Shown: positions 24,281 to 35,624, counted from the first letter of the stretch. The stretch is 64,000 nucleotides of DNA from Cynocephalus volans (GCF_027409185.1 NC_084462.1:22853577-22917576), one strand, 5' to 3'. Translations and numbers: made by a program. Notes: generated by a model from the letters alone, not told the origin.

Positions 24281-25020
24281 GTGAATTGGGGTCTTGGGGG
24301 TGGAGATAGGGGTGATGGCAGATGCCAGGAAGAACATCCCCCAGGCAGTTTCTCCTTCCAGACCCAGAGTCCATCTTGGAACTTAAGAGCACAAAGGACC
24401 TCTAGAGTCCAGCCAGCCAGCCACCCATTCTACAGATGGGAAAAGCAAGCCAAGAGAGGGCAGGGACTTGCTCAAGGCCACACAATACATGGGAAGCCAC
24501 AGAGGAGTTCAAGGCAGGGCCTTGGGGCTTGAGGCTGGCAGAGCATTGTGGTATCACATGGCCTCTGCTGGCCATGGGGGCTGGAGGGGGCCCATGGCCG
24601 TGATCAGAAGAGTGAAGTCCAAGCTAATGTGGGCCATCCAGCCTGAGCATATGGAAGGGACAAAGCCCTCAAACCATCAGTTATCCAGGCTCATCCATGC
24701 CGAAGGCTTTGGATGAGTCCAATCAGGTCTTCCTCCTTGAGAATCAGCCTCCTCCACGACTGCAGTTGTAGCTTTGAAGGGAAAACTCATTATCCGGCTG
24801 TTCTATTTCTGCCCACAGCCTACACCCCTGGGCTGAGGTCATCAGTTTCCCCACAAGGGCAATGGGAGGAAGGTGAATGTCCTAGATTTAGGGCATTTAC
24901 TGATCCCCCCTGAGGGACCCAGGAGTGTCCAATCAGGCCTTGGAAGGCGAGGCCCACTGAGCCATTAGAGCCCTGAGGGGTTCTTTTCTTTTTAAAGGTT
25001 TTGCTGGCTCAGACCTGTTG
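24281..25020. other. unique flank with a MIR-like patch at about 24400-24530
   Basis: 'cattctacagatgggaaaagc' and 'gacttgctcaaggccacac' are the MIR 3' core. No gene-like frame is recognised. The far end leads into the promoter candidate. Confidence 0.5.
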
Positions 25021-25026
25021 GGCAGG

Positions 25027-25033
25027 TATAAAA
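25027..25033 (+). promoter_or_regulatory. MYH16: TATA box, candidate MYH16 promoter
   Basis: The sequence 'ggtataaaaggga' is a strong TATA box. A start site would fall near 25057-25062 ('gcacccagtctc'). A possible short untranslated first exon could end at 25085 before 'gtagat'. Sarcomeric myosin genes typically have TATA promoters and small untranslated exons upstream of the coding start, and this lies about 3 kb before the ATG at 28078. Assignment to MYH16 is an inference from position and orientation only. Confidence 0.4.
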
Positions 25034-25199
25034 GGGAATGGCCAGGCTCGGCCAGGGCACCCAGTCTCTTCCCATGTGGCCTTAGGTAGATACCACAGGG
25101 GATGCTGGGGGAGATGGGAAATGAGGGGCATGCTATAGAAGAGAGCTGGCAGGAGCCACCTGAGGAAAGAGGATGGAATGATGAGACATTAGCAAGGGG

Positions 25200-25395
25200 G
25201 AGCAAGGGGATCAGCATTTCTTGGGCACCTGCCTGCCTGCCTGCCCCAGGGGCTGCAGAGGCAGCATGTCATTCAATCCTTCAAGTGATACCCTCCATGC
25301 CCACTGGACAAACAGATGAGAGGACAGGTCCAGAGACCAGCCGAGACTCAACAGTGTCCACAGTAAGACAGGAGCAGCTGAGATCTGAACCCTGA
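25200..25395 (+). repeat. MIR-like fragment
   Basis: 'cagcatttcttgggcacctg', then 'acaaacagatgagaggacag' and 'cagctgagatctgaacc' follow the MIR order, with low identity. Confidence 0.4.
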
Positions 25396-26304
25396 TCAGC
25401 CCCTTTCCCCCGTACTACCACCTTCCATGAAGCAGGAAGGGTTTGGGGAGGGGCCGACATCACACTGGATTCATGCTGGGTTCAATCCCAGCCCGGCCTT
25501 GCCCACAGTCTGTAATGCATCTTTTCCCTCTGAGGACCTTTTCAGCTTTCCCATTCCACGAGCTAAATTTATTCCATGTTTTGTGGTTCGTGATTTTAAA
25601 AAATGAGTCTTGGTTATCACAGATGCCTGAGATGAGCTGTTGTCTGGGGGGACAGGAATGTTTGGATGCAAGGGAACCTGGAGGGGTGTCCCTGAATGGG
25701 GTAGAACCTGGTGTCAGAGACCTGCGCATCCCTCAGGTCCTGTGGGAGGGGTCTATGTTCCTGGCCACCAGGCCAGGACAACAGCAATGGCACCTTAGTT
25801 TGTGGTTCACAGCAGAACCACCGTTGAAAAAAATGTAAACAGCCTAATTGATGTGAACAAAGGAGAATCTATTGCCCTCGCTTTCCTATTAGAACAATCG
25901 GAAAGGAATCCAGCCCTCAGATGTGGGCAGATGCTTTGTTTTGACAAGCCGAATGCATCTTAATCTGACTTTGCTGATACTTGCATTTCCTTCTCGTGTG
26001 GATTTCGGTCTCATCTCCCTGCTGTTAAGCGGAACCAGAGAAAGGAGACAGCAAAAAGATAATGCAATTGAGCCATCAAGGGCAACAATGACAAAAGGAA
26101 GTTCAAGCTGAGCAATCATAGCTTCTAGAATGGGGGTGGGGGGAAGCCCGACAAGGAAATTGAGTTGCCCAACATGACTCCTGGCAGAGCTAAGCATGAG
26201 CCACATCTCCTGGATACTGGATGAAGACTATTCTATGCTCTTGGCAGAAGCCAGGACTCCCAGCCGAATGCTCCCCGATGACGGGCATGGGAGGAATTAG
26301 GCAG

Positions 26305-26720
26305 GAGTTCTTAACCTGGAGCTCCAGGGTCTTCAAAGGGAAAACAATTCCATCGTGATTTTCACTACCTTTAACTGAAACGTATCATCTCTTCCCCTTC
26401 GCAATGCAAGCAGCCAATCACAGTCTTATTAGCAGCACCTGCAATTCTCTTGGGATTGGAAGCGACTGATATTTTCATATCATATTACAACTGTTGCAGG
26501 TATCTCAAAATATCACTAATTCTCATTGCTGCTTCAAAACTACAGTGCTTATTAGACCTGCTGCTAGATTGTGTCATTTGATATGTTAGTAAAGAGGCAC
26601 CTATATTACCGTATCATGCATTTTTAGTATTTCATTACTTATATTTTAATGTCATTGTTTCCTTGGTGATCCTATGTATTTTATCGCCTGAATTTGGAAC
26701 ATTTTGTCCATGCACAGGCA
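26305..26720 (+). repeat. old DNA-transposon-like repeat, copy 1
   Basis: It starts near 'gagttcttaacctgg' (a hAT-type end) and ends with 'ttgtttccttggtgatcctatg' and 'tattttatcgcctgaa'. The reverse complement of 27310-27700 shows the same words ('tcaaaatatcac', 'ttggtttcctttgta', 'ctatgtattttat'). Family name not certain. Confidence 0.5.
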
Positions 26721-27309
26721 TCACCAGAGAGCCAAAGGGGCCACGAGGGTATGAGACCCCCACCCTCCTTCTCTCATTCCTATTTTCTGTGCGATGGCCC
26801 AGCTTTTGGGGTATAGAACCCATGCTCCAACCAGAATTTGCTAAGCTGGGCCCCACAGGCAGATAAGAAGAGGAGAAAGTATCCAGCTTTGTTTCCACTG
26901 CTTGCCTGTCCTGATTTGGCCTCTTTTGGATATACCAGGGGCGTCTGGAGGAGAGGCTGGAGGTATAGTGTAGCAGAGGCCCAGGGGCACACCTGGGAGA
27001 CCTTCGGCCTCCAGCTGGGTGATCTAAAGATGGAGGCTATACCCTTGGCCTTGAATGCAGCACTGCTGGCAAAGGGGCTCAGAACCACACCCTCCCCAAA
27101 CCTTCCAGGTTTTTCACCCCCAAGACAAACTGGGGAGGCTCTTGATCTATCTCTTTGCTCTCTTGAGCCTCCAGTTCCTCTCCTTCCTGGTGATTTGGTA
27201 AAACTGTCTGGTATTTGGAAACCAAGAGGCTCAGGCTTGACCCCAGGCTGGCCTCATTTGAGAAGAGATTGTCAGTGACCCAGGCAATCATTTTGTTCCA
27301 GGGACCCAC

Positions 27310-27700
27310 TTGACATCTGGTAAGGCCTATGGACCCCTGCTCAGTTTAGTGTTTTTAATGCATAAAATAAAATACATAGGGCTACAAAGGAAACCAATAG
27401 TATTGAAATACTGTTATCAAAATATTTAAAAACTAATTTGTGATATAGTAATAACAAATGTCCTTCTTTATTAATAGATTTAAATAAAATCTAACTGAGA
27501 GTCTAATGAGGCCATAATTTCAAAGTTCAGATGACAATAAGTGATATTTTGAGGTGTCTGTGATTATTCTAAATGAAAGGAGAATGGCTTTAAGTTGGGA
27601 GCAAGCACAGACAGTGCGGGGACTGCTGTGGTTTGTGGCCTCTGTTCATACCTGAAGGAAACTGAAAACTTAGTGGTAATTGTTTTGCCATCCCATTTCA
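27310..27700 (-). repeat. old DNA-transposon-like repeat, copy 2 (inverted)
   Basis: On the plus strand it begins with 'ggcctatggacccctgctc', then 'cataaaataaaatacatagg' and 'gctacaaaggaaaccaatag', the reverse complement order of copy 1 at 26305-26720. The two copies form an inverted pair about 600 bp apart. Confidence 0.5.
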
Positions 27701-28067
27701 TGGACCCTGGTTAATAAACCCTTCCCTTAACCTCTCCTGGTGGCCCTAGTCTCCTCCATAAAATGGGCTTCCCAATCCCTACCTCACAGCCTTGGTGTGA
27801 GGAGCATATACACGACAGATACAGACACATTTTGTGTTGCAGGGGGTGCACAATGGTGAAGAGTTATTAGATTATTTCTTATTCTTGGTTATGAAGACCT
27901 ATTGGCACCAAAACATCTCAACTGACATGAGAGAAGCAAGCCCCTAACTCTCTTGGGGCATTTGCTCCAGCCTTTTCATCAGCCTCTGCAGCCTGTCCCT
28001 GCTTCCCCCCACAGCACCTGCGGAAGTCCTGGTTCCTGCCCTTGGTTCTATCCTGCTCCTTCCTCAG

Positions 28068-28281
28068 CCAAGCCACAATGCCTGGTGGGTAGAAGGGGAA
28101 ATGTGGGGATGATGTGGACCCTATGCCCTTCCTGGCACCTCCCAAGAGGGAGAGGATAGAGGCCATGAACAAGCCCTATGACATTAAGAGGTCCTGCTGG
28201 GTCAAAGACGAGAAGGAAGGCTTCATCGCTGGGGAGATCCAGTCTGAACAGGGCAACCAAGTCACTGTGAAGACTCACAAG
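28068..28281 (+). pseudogene. MYH16: MYH16 coding exon 1 (start codon; stop at codon 5)
   Basis: The acceptor 'cttcctcag' precedes 28068. The ATG at 28078 sits in a good context (gccacaATGc) and is in frame with the myosin N-terminus. Codon 5 is TAG (28090-28092), probably a former Tyr or similar codon. Downstream, M-P-F-L-A-P-P and C-W-V-K-D-E-K-E-G-F identify the N-terminal SH3-like region. The exon ends at 28281 with a consensus donor (gtgagt). A GTG at 28114 could be misread as the start, but the ATG 36 nt upstream is the expected one. Confidence 0.9.
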
Positions 28282-28364
28282 GTGAGTGTGGAATGATCTC
28301 CAGGATGAAACTAAGCTTTGGGAGTTGCAGGCACCCTTGGCCTCTGCTATACATGCTTTTGCTC

Positions 28365-28560
28365 TACAGGCAGGGTGGTAAAAAGAGCAAATGCTTCTGA
28401 CTCCCATGTGCTGGGTTCAAGTCCAAACTCAGCTACACTCAAGCTGTGTGGCCCTGTGCCAGAAACTTCTCTGAGCTTTGACTCCATCACAACAGAGACT
28501 GCAATGAGATAGGACACATGAAAGCACTTCATACACTCTAAAACAGTACATGTGTAAAAG
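28365..28560 (-). repeat. MIR SINE (antisense), intron 1
   Basis: 'gtggtaaaaagagcaaatgc', 'tgggttcaagtccaaactc', 'ctgtgtggccctgtgccag' and 'tgagatagga' form the reverse complement of MIR. Confidence 0.8.
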
Positions 28561-28834
28561 GGATTCTCATGAGAGTTATTTATCTTTAAAGTCCCAAACA
28601 GCTTTCACATAGAATCTATTTTCTAAGACTGAGAGTGAGCATCCCACCTGCCAGTACATGTTCCACAGCCCGGGATGACATGCAGAATGAGAGACGGGGC
28701 CCAGAACACCCTGGCCCACCTCGTGAGCTCTTCAGCAACCTGAGCAATAGATGGTGACTTCTGAGCCCCTTGCTGCATGGTGGTGACATGCTGGACCCAA
28801 CCCAGCGTGAGAGGACCCAACACTAAATATTCAG

Positions 28835-28965
28835 GGACTCTGTAGCCAGTTGTTAATCATTTGGTAGCCTGTTATCAGCCACAGTGGAAGTATTTACACC
28901 ACGGAATTGGCAAATGCTACAAATCGAGGATTTTTTTCCCCCCCAGTGTGAGGAAAATGGAGACA
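28835..28965 (+). repeat. medium-copy repeat X, copy 1
   Basis: 'gccacagtggaagtatttac', 'accacggaattggcaaatgc' and 'acaaatcgaggatttttt' match the segment at 40330-40400 and, inverted, the one at 54240-54310. Family name not recalled. Confidence 0.6.
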
Positions 28966-29389
28966 GAATGGTCAGGCTCCCTCACCTCATATGTGGCTGA
29001 GCATGACTCAGCATGTCTGTTGCAAATATGGTATGTAAGAGTGGTATAACTGTGCATGTGTGCACATGTGTTCCTTGGCTATCTGACTCTAGTATAAAAG
29101 ATAACAGTTCTGATCCACTGGGCTGGGGGGCTGAGCTCGCATCTGAATAAAGTATATCAACCTCATCAACAGCTCCCAGAATCTTTTTCCAACTACCTAG
29201 CTCACAACGCGCACAGTTTGAAGGGTCTGTGACCCAGCCTGACACCCAAACAGCTGGTTTACCAACACACCACTCTCTCTGTTGGTCCACACAGTGAGAC
29301 ACTGTCTGACAATGAGGTATGACTGAGAATTTGGTTTATTAAGCCCCTAAACATCTACCCTGTGGCAGACTCCCAGTGAGGTCCCTGAC

Positions 29390-29590
29390 AGTTTGTTTAA
29401 TCCTTTCAATAATCTTATGTAGTAGGATTTATTGACCCTATTATGCAGAGATGGAAGAATGAGAATCAAGACACTTCAGGTAACTTGTCCACAGTCACAA
29501 AGATAGCAAATGATGAACTTGGATTCAAACCCACTGCATTGGGCTCGAACAGCTGTGTCCCTCTACATCACCACACCATCTTGCCATGGT
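29390..29590 (+). repeat. MIR SINE, intron 1
   Basis: 'tttaatcctttcaataatct', 'ttatgcagagatggaagaa', 'cttgtccacagtcacaaaga' and 'cttggattcaaacccac' follow the MIR order. Confidence 0.75.
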
Positions 29591-30669
29591 GGACTGCCAG
29601 GGGGAGTGTGAAGTCAGTCCTCTGTTAATTTCTTGAGAAAAAGAAGCTGGAGACCTTGGATGATCAGAACTTGCAACAGCTGTGCTTTTCTCTATGCCAG
29701 CCTTTGAGGGGAGCGTGAATAGAGAGATGAGACTACAGCCAGGTTAAAGTGGGTTTGAACATGAAAGTCGGGTTTAATTCTCAGGAGAAACATGCTTTTC
29801 AGAGGGCAGAGCATTGCAGTGTTTGAGAAACGATAGGCAATGGGAGTGGAGTCCCAGAAGCCCCAGTTTGGATGCAAATTTAAGGACAACACTTAACTTT
29901 GTTGAGTACCCACCATGGACAGAGCCAGCCAGCCAGGTTTGGGATGGAAAACACTGAGCCTGTGGTGCTGACTCTCCTGGTTCCTAAGATAAAGGCAAAG
30001 TCCTTCACTTCCCTGCTGGAGCTGAAAGAGAAGTGTTTGCATGTGGGCGAGGCCCAGAGATCTGGAAACTACTGGAAATGGACTCAATAAAACCCAGCTT
30101 GATTTACTAGGGGTGTGGTGATCACTACCGGGTAGATTTTCCAGAACTGTCAAGATTTCAAATTATCTGCCTATTGTAGTCATAAATTATTAAAAGTTCC
30201 AGAAATCCCTGTGTGTATTCCAAGGGCCTCACATCTAAGGTTGCAGGCAGCTGAAAGATATTTGTTTTCTGGATCATGTGTCTTAAGCTCTGGTCCCAGA
30301 TGCCGAAAGTTAAGAGCTGGCACGAGTTCTCATGTATAGATGAAGATATTGGGGTGCAGGGTGAGGAAGGCATCTGCCTGCCTTGTGCAGGACCTAACAC
30401 ATCTACTGTTGAATTCTCACTGCCATTTTCTTTTTTGGTCTTCTTTCCTTGCTTGCTTTCAATTTTATCCTTCAAGCTGGTTTGGTGGGAACAGAGGAAG
30501 GTCTTTTTTAAAAAATGAAAAGTTCATTGCTATTTTGAAACCACCACTAACTCACAAGGCAGAGAGCCAAGAGTCACATCTGTGCAAAGTGTCCCTGGGA
30601 TCAAAGAGCAAACTCTGACCAGCTACCAGAATGGACTTGGCTAGAAGAGAAGCACGGGCCAGTGCTGTC

Positions 30670-30800
30670 TGTAATGTAGGGAGAGAACATCACAGTTTAC
30701 AAGGTGTTTTTACAGGATTCTATTTAGGTCCATATAATTCTCCCAGCAACTAGCCAAAGAGGTTGTTGTCATCCCTGCTTCAGAGGGGAGGAAGTTAAGG
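30670..30800 (+). repeat. MIR fragment, intron 1
   Basis: 'atataattctcccagcaact' and 'catccctgcttcagaggg' with 'gaggaagttaaggct' resemble MIR. Confidence 0.5.
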
Positions 30801-30988
30801 CTGATATGGACTCAGAAGTCCCTCCCTATCCCAAGACACACATGGGATGTGGCTGCACCAGGAGTTGGGCCCACTGGATGCCCCACTCCAGCTCTTTCCA
30901 GGAGGGGATGTGGCACCCTGTGCCAGATGCTGGTGTGGGTGTGACAACACTATTTCCTTATGTATGTGCTACTGTCTTGACCCCCCAG

Positions 30989-31132
30989 GTGGACACTGTG
31001 AAGAAGGGTGATATCCAGCAAATGAATCCACCCAAATTTTACCAGGCCAGCGACATGGCAGACACAACCTTCTTGAATGAGACCGGCATCCTGGACAATC
31101 TGCACCAACACTACACCTACACGAGGATCTAT
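30989..31132 (+). pseudogene. MYH16: MYH16 coding exon 2 (144 nt, intact frame)
   Basis: The acceptor 'ccccccag' is at 30981-30988, and the donor gtgagt follows 31132. The 144-nt length is exactly that of the family exon. It encodes I-Q-Q-M-N-P-P-K-F, the M-A-D segment and the end of the SH3-like region leading to R-I-Y. No stop is present. Several substitutions at usually conserved places (for example Arg to His in the N-L-x-Q-x-Y stretch) show relaxed constraint. A longer open frame reading into the flanking introns is chance. Confidence 0.93.
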
Positions 31133-31440
31133 GTGAGTGCCAGGGGGTGGGAAGGTAGTGGCTGCAGATCTGCCCCTCTTTTGATGGTGGAGCAGCTACT
31201 CTACTCTCCCCAGCTCCCTATACACATTATGAATCATATGAGGGCACAGGGACCATGTTTTGACATGTTAGAACTTCCACTCCAAGCTTTTGGCATCTCA
31301 GTGATAGTACCATCTTCGTGGGCAGCTGAGGCTGTCACCCAGAAATCTTCCTCTGCACACCCCATTTCCCCTCCCTCAAACTCTCCAATTGAAACATCAT
31401 TTTCCCCCTAGTGACTTCATGTGGCTTTATTAGAAGTCCC

Positions 31441-31520
31441 TCTCTGTCCATCCATTCATCCATCCATTCATCCACCTATCCATCCATCCATTTATTCATC
31501 TGTCCATCCATTCATTCAAC
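31441..31520 (+). repeat. (CATC/CATT)n simple repeat
   Basis: Imperfect tandem tetranucleotides (tccatccattcatccatcca) within intron 2. Confidence 0.95.
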
Positions 31521-31529
31521 GAACATTGA

Positions 31530-32815
31530 GGAAATGTGATTTAAAGGCAGCCTGAAGGAACTAGGAAGGATGACAGGCTCCATCCTTGAGGCAGTTCAGT
31601 TTCTGTTTGTCTGAGATGAACAGGGCAGGTTACAACCAGTCCCCTGAGTGTCTTGGAAATCCTAAGACAGAAGGATGAATTTCCTGAGGGTGCTAGTGGC
31701 TAAATTCCAAAATGGATTGTGTAAGGAAGTTTTGGTGTTTTCTTCTGTAGATGCCTTTACTAAAAAGGAAAGATGGTTATCTGGTAGGAGTAGGTGAGGT
31801 GGGGCCTGATTTCACGGTCAGGGGCTGCTGGGGACGTCTCTCACTGGGTTTACGGTTACAGCCAAGATGGCTGCTATGTCCTCCTCCCCTCATCCTACTT
31901 TAGTAATACTTTGGCTCTGGGCTCAGGCCCCCAGCAGCAGTGCTGAAAGATCTCTGGAAAGCTTTTGCATTTATTTGCTGCTGGACCTGGAGGCTAGCGG
32001 GGACATCCTTGGACCTCAGGTCTGAAGAGCCACGTTCACCCCTGGCTGAGCCTGGAGCCTGAGATGACAATGTTGCTGGGCCCCATGGCCAAGCTCAGGA
32101 CTGGTGCTTCCTCGGGGCCACTCTGCTGCCAAGGCCTTCCACCTTGTGGATGGCCACACCACGTCTTTGGGCTAAGGGACTTCAGGCTCTGTGGAGTGTG
32201 GCCTGAGGGACCAGAGGAGGGAGTCATGTCTTAAATCGAAGTACCTCAATTGAATCACTAGTTGAACAATTCTGGCAGGCAGGGGCTGCTCCCACAGTCC
32301 CAACTACTTCCTTCAAGGGGCAGGAAGACACCTCTCCTTTCCCTTCTGACCAAAACAGGAACGCAACAGGCTTCCGGGCTGCTGCCGGCCCCCACCCCCC
32401 CGGCCAAGACAGGGTTGGAGGGAAAGAGTGACTCAGAGGCTGGAGTCCCAGCCTGAAACACTGTGTGTCATCCTCTCAACTCTTCAACCGGGATTTCATG
32501 ATCTTGTCTTTGCTTCTTTTTCTTCGGATCACTTTGTATTTCATAAATTTCCTTCTGAAACACAACAGATCTCTGTCATACCACGGAGAGGCTGGGGGTG
32601 TTTATTCCCACTTGGACCAAAGTGGAAGATTTTAAAGGTCAATTGAAAAGAGGCAATCATGGTGGCATCAGAGGTCAAGGTGACCATCCAGCAAGGAGAA
32701 GGGAAAGTTTGGGACCTATTGACTGGGACCCATTGATTTGGCCACTTTCTGTCCTCTCTTATTCTCCCTACCCTCAGACAATTTCTTTTACTATCTCATT
32801 GGCTTTTCTGTCCTT
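31530..32815. other. MYH16: intron 2 sequence, no repeat assigned
   Basis: No exon-like block with myosin similarity and no clear repeat is seen. Confidence 0.45.
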
Positions 32816-32819
32816 TTTC

Positions 32820-33180
32820 TTTTAAAAAATGGGATTGTTGCTTACAAAATTGCAATGTCGGTGTGAAAAGAGAAGGTGGGGTCTTTTTTTAAGAGTAGGT
32901 CAAATCCATGCAGTGAGACTCCGAAGCTATGAAAACACCTCACAAATCTCTCTGTGAACTCTTAGATATATTAAGTGGAAAAAGCAAGATATAAAACAAT
33001 ATTATAGAATACTATTTTTTATTTTAAAAAATGGGAGAGAGAGCTAAGAATGTGTCTCTGGGTTTTTCTGCACATGCATCAAAAACCATGGAAGAGGTAT
33101 AAGACACTAAAATCTCTTTGGGCACTGAGCAGGTGGGGGGACTTCTTGCTGTGTATATGTCCATACAGTGACGATGTTAC
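32820..33180 (+). repeat. old L1-type 3' fragment, intron 2
   Basis: 'tagatatattaagtggaaaa', 'aagcaagatataaaacaata' and 'gaatgtgtctctgggttttt' resemble the 3' part of an old L1ME-type element. Confidence 0.45.
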
Positions 33181-33404
33181 CTGTTCAAATAATTAAACCA
33201 AAAGAAAATAAAACAAATATACATTAAAGAGAATGCTCATTTGGTTTAATAAATAGAGACTCAAATGGACATAGATTTTGCCCCAGAAGGCTTGTTTTGT
33301 TCTCAGCCTGCTCTGTGATAGGCTGGGGCCCGTCAGGAACTCAGCTGAGGAAAGAGGGTACCAGGAGGCAGGGCCAGCTAACTGTCTTCATTCCCTCCCA
33401 CCAG

Positions 33405-33561
33405 ACCTACTCGGGCCTGTTCTGTGTGACGGTCAACTCTTACAGGTGGCTGCCCATCTATGGGGCCCACGTGGCCAACATGTACAAGGGCAAGAAGCGC
33501 ACCAAGATGCCACCCCACCTCTTCTCCATCTCTGACAATGCCTTCCATGACATGCTCATGG
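33405..33561 (+). pseudogene. MYH16: MYH16 coding exon 3 (157 nt, intact frame)
   Basis: The acceptor 'cctcccaccag' precedes [10 protein letters not shown], one of the strongest myosin signatures. Family-typical length of 157 nt. The N-P-Y-K-W-L-P motif reads N-S-Y-R-W-L-P here, so the proline is lost. The donor is GT but weak (gtgcat). The segment leads to the D-N-A-x-H-D-M-L-M helix that precedes the P-loop. Confidence 0.93.
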
Positions 33562-34229
33562 GTGCATGGGGGTGGGGTCTGCCAGGGTGGGGTGACAGAG
33601 ACAAGCCTTCCTCTGCCATTGTGGCTCTGAATGCATCCATGTGCTACCTGATCCCAACCCTGACCTTGCATCACCTGTTGAAGTTCTCTACTAAATGCTG
33701 AGCAGCAGCAGCCACTGCATGTGATGTTAGCAGCAGGTGCCAGTGCTCAGAAAGTGTGCTGGGCACCTGCCAAGCACCAGCCCTGCCTCATGTCCTACCT
33801 CATTTAAGCTTTGCAAACCCAGGGGATGCCTAATTAAGTAACCTGCCCAGAACTCAGGTCAACACTCCTGACCATTACCTGTATGATCTTCGCTGCACTG
33901 TATACTGGCTCTGTTACATGCTTTTTATTATCATTTCTCTTTATGTTGCTTTTGACCAGGTAGCTTTATGGCCAAAGAGAAGGGGCCAGTAGAATTGGAA
34001 TGGCTGCTCAATTCTTGGCCTTTTCTACAAGGATGTTCCCTGCAGTGGTGGGCACATGGCCATGGATCCCACAGGATCCAGGGTTTTGGGACTCCGAGTG
34101 TGCCCGAGGTCACTCTCTAAGTAGGTGGGATTCAGGGAAGGGCTGATTGTTTGGCTAGGGGATTGTCAAATGCCTAATTTCTAAACGTTTCCTAATTACA
34201 TCTTCCCATTGCTCTTTTCTTTCCTACAG

Positions 34230-34257
34230 AGTGTGAAAATCAGTCTATGCTAATCAC
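34230..34257 (+). pseudogene. MYH16: MYH16 coding exon 4 (28 nt, splice donor lost)
   Basis: The family has a 28-nt exon for the residues before the P-loop, and this one is exactly 28 nt after 'tttcctacag'. It reads E-C-E-N-Q-S-M-L-I-T, where R-E-N-Q-S is usual, so the Arg became Cys. The donor is AT (34258-34259) followed by aagt, where GT is required, a G to A change at +1. The preceding base is C, so it fits a CpG transition. Confidence 0.88.
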
Positions 34258-34581
34258 ATAAGTATCTCTTCTGCCTCTCAGTCTGTATACATGTAATTAG
34301 GTCTGTGTCTTACACATATAATTAAACCTTCTTAGAATTAATTGGGGGACTTTGTACAGATCTCTGGAGGCAGCAAGTGGGCTTAGCAGGGTGAGTAAGG
34401 CTGCACCTGCTAAACCGATGGGGGGTCCACCATGACCCCAAGGTCTCCCATCTGCCAGTCTGTCCAGGCTGGGGGTGAAATGTGAACAGAAATGAATACC
34501 TTTCTATTCCTTCCCTTCTCTATGGCTAATCGCCCTCTCTTCTTCCTGTTTCCCTTGTCCACTCCCATTTTCCACCTGCAG

Positions 34582-34678
34582 TGGAGAATCTGGGGCTGGC
34601 AAAACTGAGAACACAAAAAAGGTCATCCAGTACTTTGCCAATATCAGAGGAACTGGCAAACAGTCCCCTGATAAGAAT
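34582..34678 (+). pseudogene. MYH16: MYH16 coding exon 5 (P-loop)
   Basis: It holds the nucleotide-binding P-loop G-E-S-G-A-G-K-T, fully conserved, then K-V-I-Q-Y-F-A-N. Loop 1, at the end of the exon, reads T-G-K-Q-S-P-D-K-N. Acceptor 'ccacctgcag' and donor 'gtaggg' look usable. The exon is open over its 97 nt. Confidence 0.94.
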
Positions 34679-34739
34679 GTAGGGCTGATGGATGGACTCA
34701 GGGTCTGTTTCCCATCATCAGGCTTCTGTGGCACACACC

Positions 34740-34860
34740 ACAGAGCACATTTGATCCTCATAGCCACTCTGGGTTAGGGCCATTTTACAGATGATAAGAC
34801 TGAGGCTTAGAGAGAAGCAACTTGGGTAGGGTCACATAGGGAAAAGGTGGTCATAGACCA
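34740..34860 (+). repeat. MIR fragment, intron 5
   Basis: 'ttgatcctcatagccactct', 'ccattttacagatgataaga' and 'ctgaggcttagagagaag' form a clear MIR core. Confidence 0.8.
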
Positions 34861-35394
34861 GGGTCTCCTCCCACAGGGCTGGTTCTGCTGCCCGAGGTCA
34901 CATATCTGCCCACAGAAGGACAGGTGGCAGAGCCTCCTGTGCTTGGCAGAGGTGAAACAGGAAAGTGAGCTCCTTCCACAGGCCTTGGGTGCCCCAGTGC
35001 TCTAGGACCCATACCTGGGCCAACAGCAGCTGTAAAATGTGACGTAGAAAGAGCTTTGGAGGAAGACCAAGGATGCACAGGGAGGAGTTTTAGGCTAGCT
35101 CAGGGGTCTCTCCACCAACAGCAAAGTGAGGAAACAACAGCTAAGAATCAAGACTGAGTTGCTGCTGGTGTCCCCAGGCACCCCTACTGATGTCATGGAG
35201 CCTCAGAGGGACTGATGTTGTCCGGCAGTGGCCCTTCGGCCAGGTCACTACAGGTGGCCCCTCTGGCCTTGATTTCCCAGCCTCTCTAAGGCCATTCCCC
35301 TCCTGGTGGTTTCTGACACATAAGACACTGTCATTTGCAAGCCCAGTCCCTCAGCCCTGGGTCCCCCACTTCTCTTGCATTTCTTCTGGGTCAG

Positions 35395-35487
35395 GGGTCC
35401 CTGGAGGATCAAATCATCCACACCTACCCTGTGCTGGAGGCCTTCGGGAATGCCAAGACCATCAGGAACAACAACTCCTCCCTCTTA
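35395..35487 (+). pseudogene. MYH16: MYH16 coding exon 6 (switch I, arginine lost)
   Basis: It encodes S-L-E-D-Q-I-I, then E-A-F-G-N-A-K-T and the switch-I loop. Switch I reads N-N-N-S-S-L-L where N-x-N-S-S-R-F-G is nearly invariant. The lost Arg forms the salt bridge to switch II needed for ATP hydrolysis. Acceptor 'ctgggtcag' and donor 'gtaagt' are intact. The 93-nt exon has no stop. Confidence 0.93.
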
Positions 35488-35624
35488 GTAAGTGTGAGCA
35501 GCGGCAATAGCGGCCCCCAGGGTGGTAGGACAGATGTCATGACCCCATCCCAAATAAGGAATTCGAGGCTGATTTAAATTAAGGTGACAGGGATGAGACA
35601 GGTCAAGGCATCTCCTTCCCAGAG

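Noticed and set aside
28114-28281. Start of MYH16 at GTG 28114
   Set aside because: The in-frame ATG at 28078 with a good context is the expected start; the frame between is closed by TAG at codon 5.
30806-31411. 201-residue open frame read as a separate gene
   Set aside because: Only 30989-31132 is coding-like (myosin exon with AG and GT ends). The rest is intron by chance open.
34258-34259. Minor-class (U12, AT-AC) introns to explain AT donors
   Set aside because: No ATATCCTT-like donor and no AC acceptors; the acceptors end in AG, and the family uses GT-AG here.
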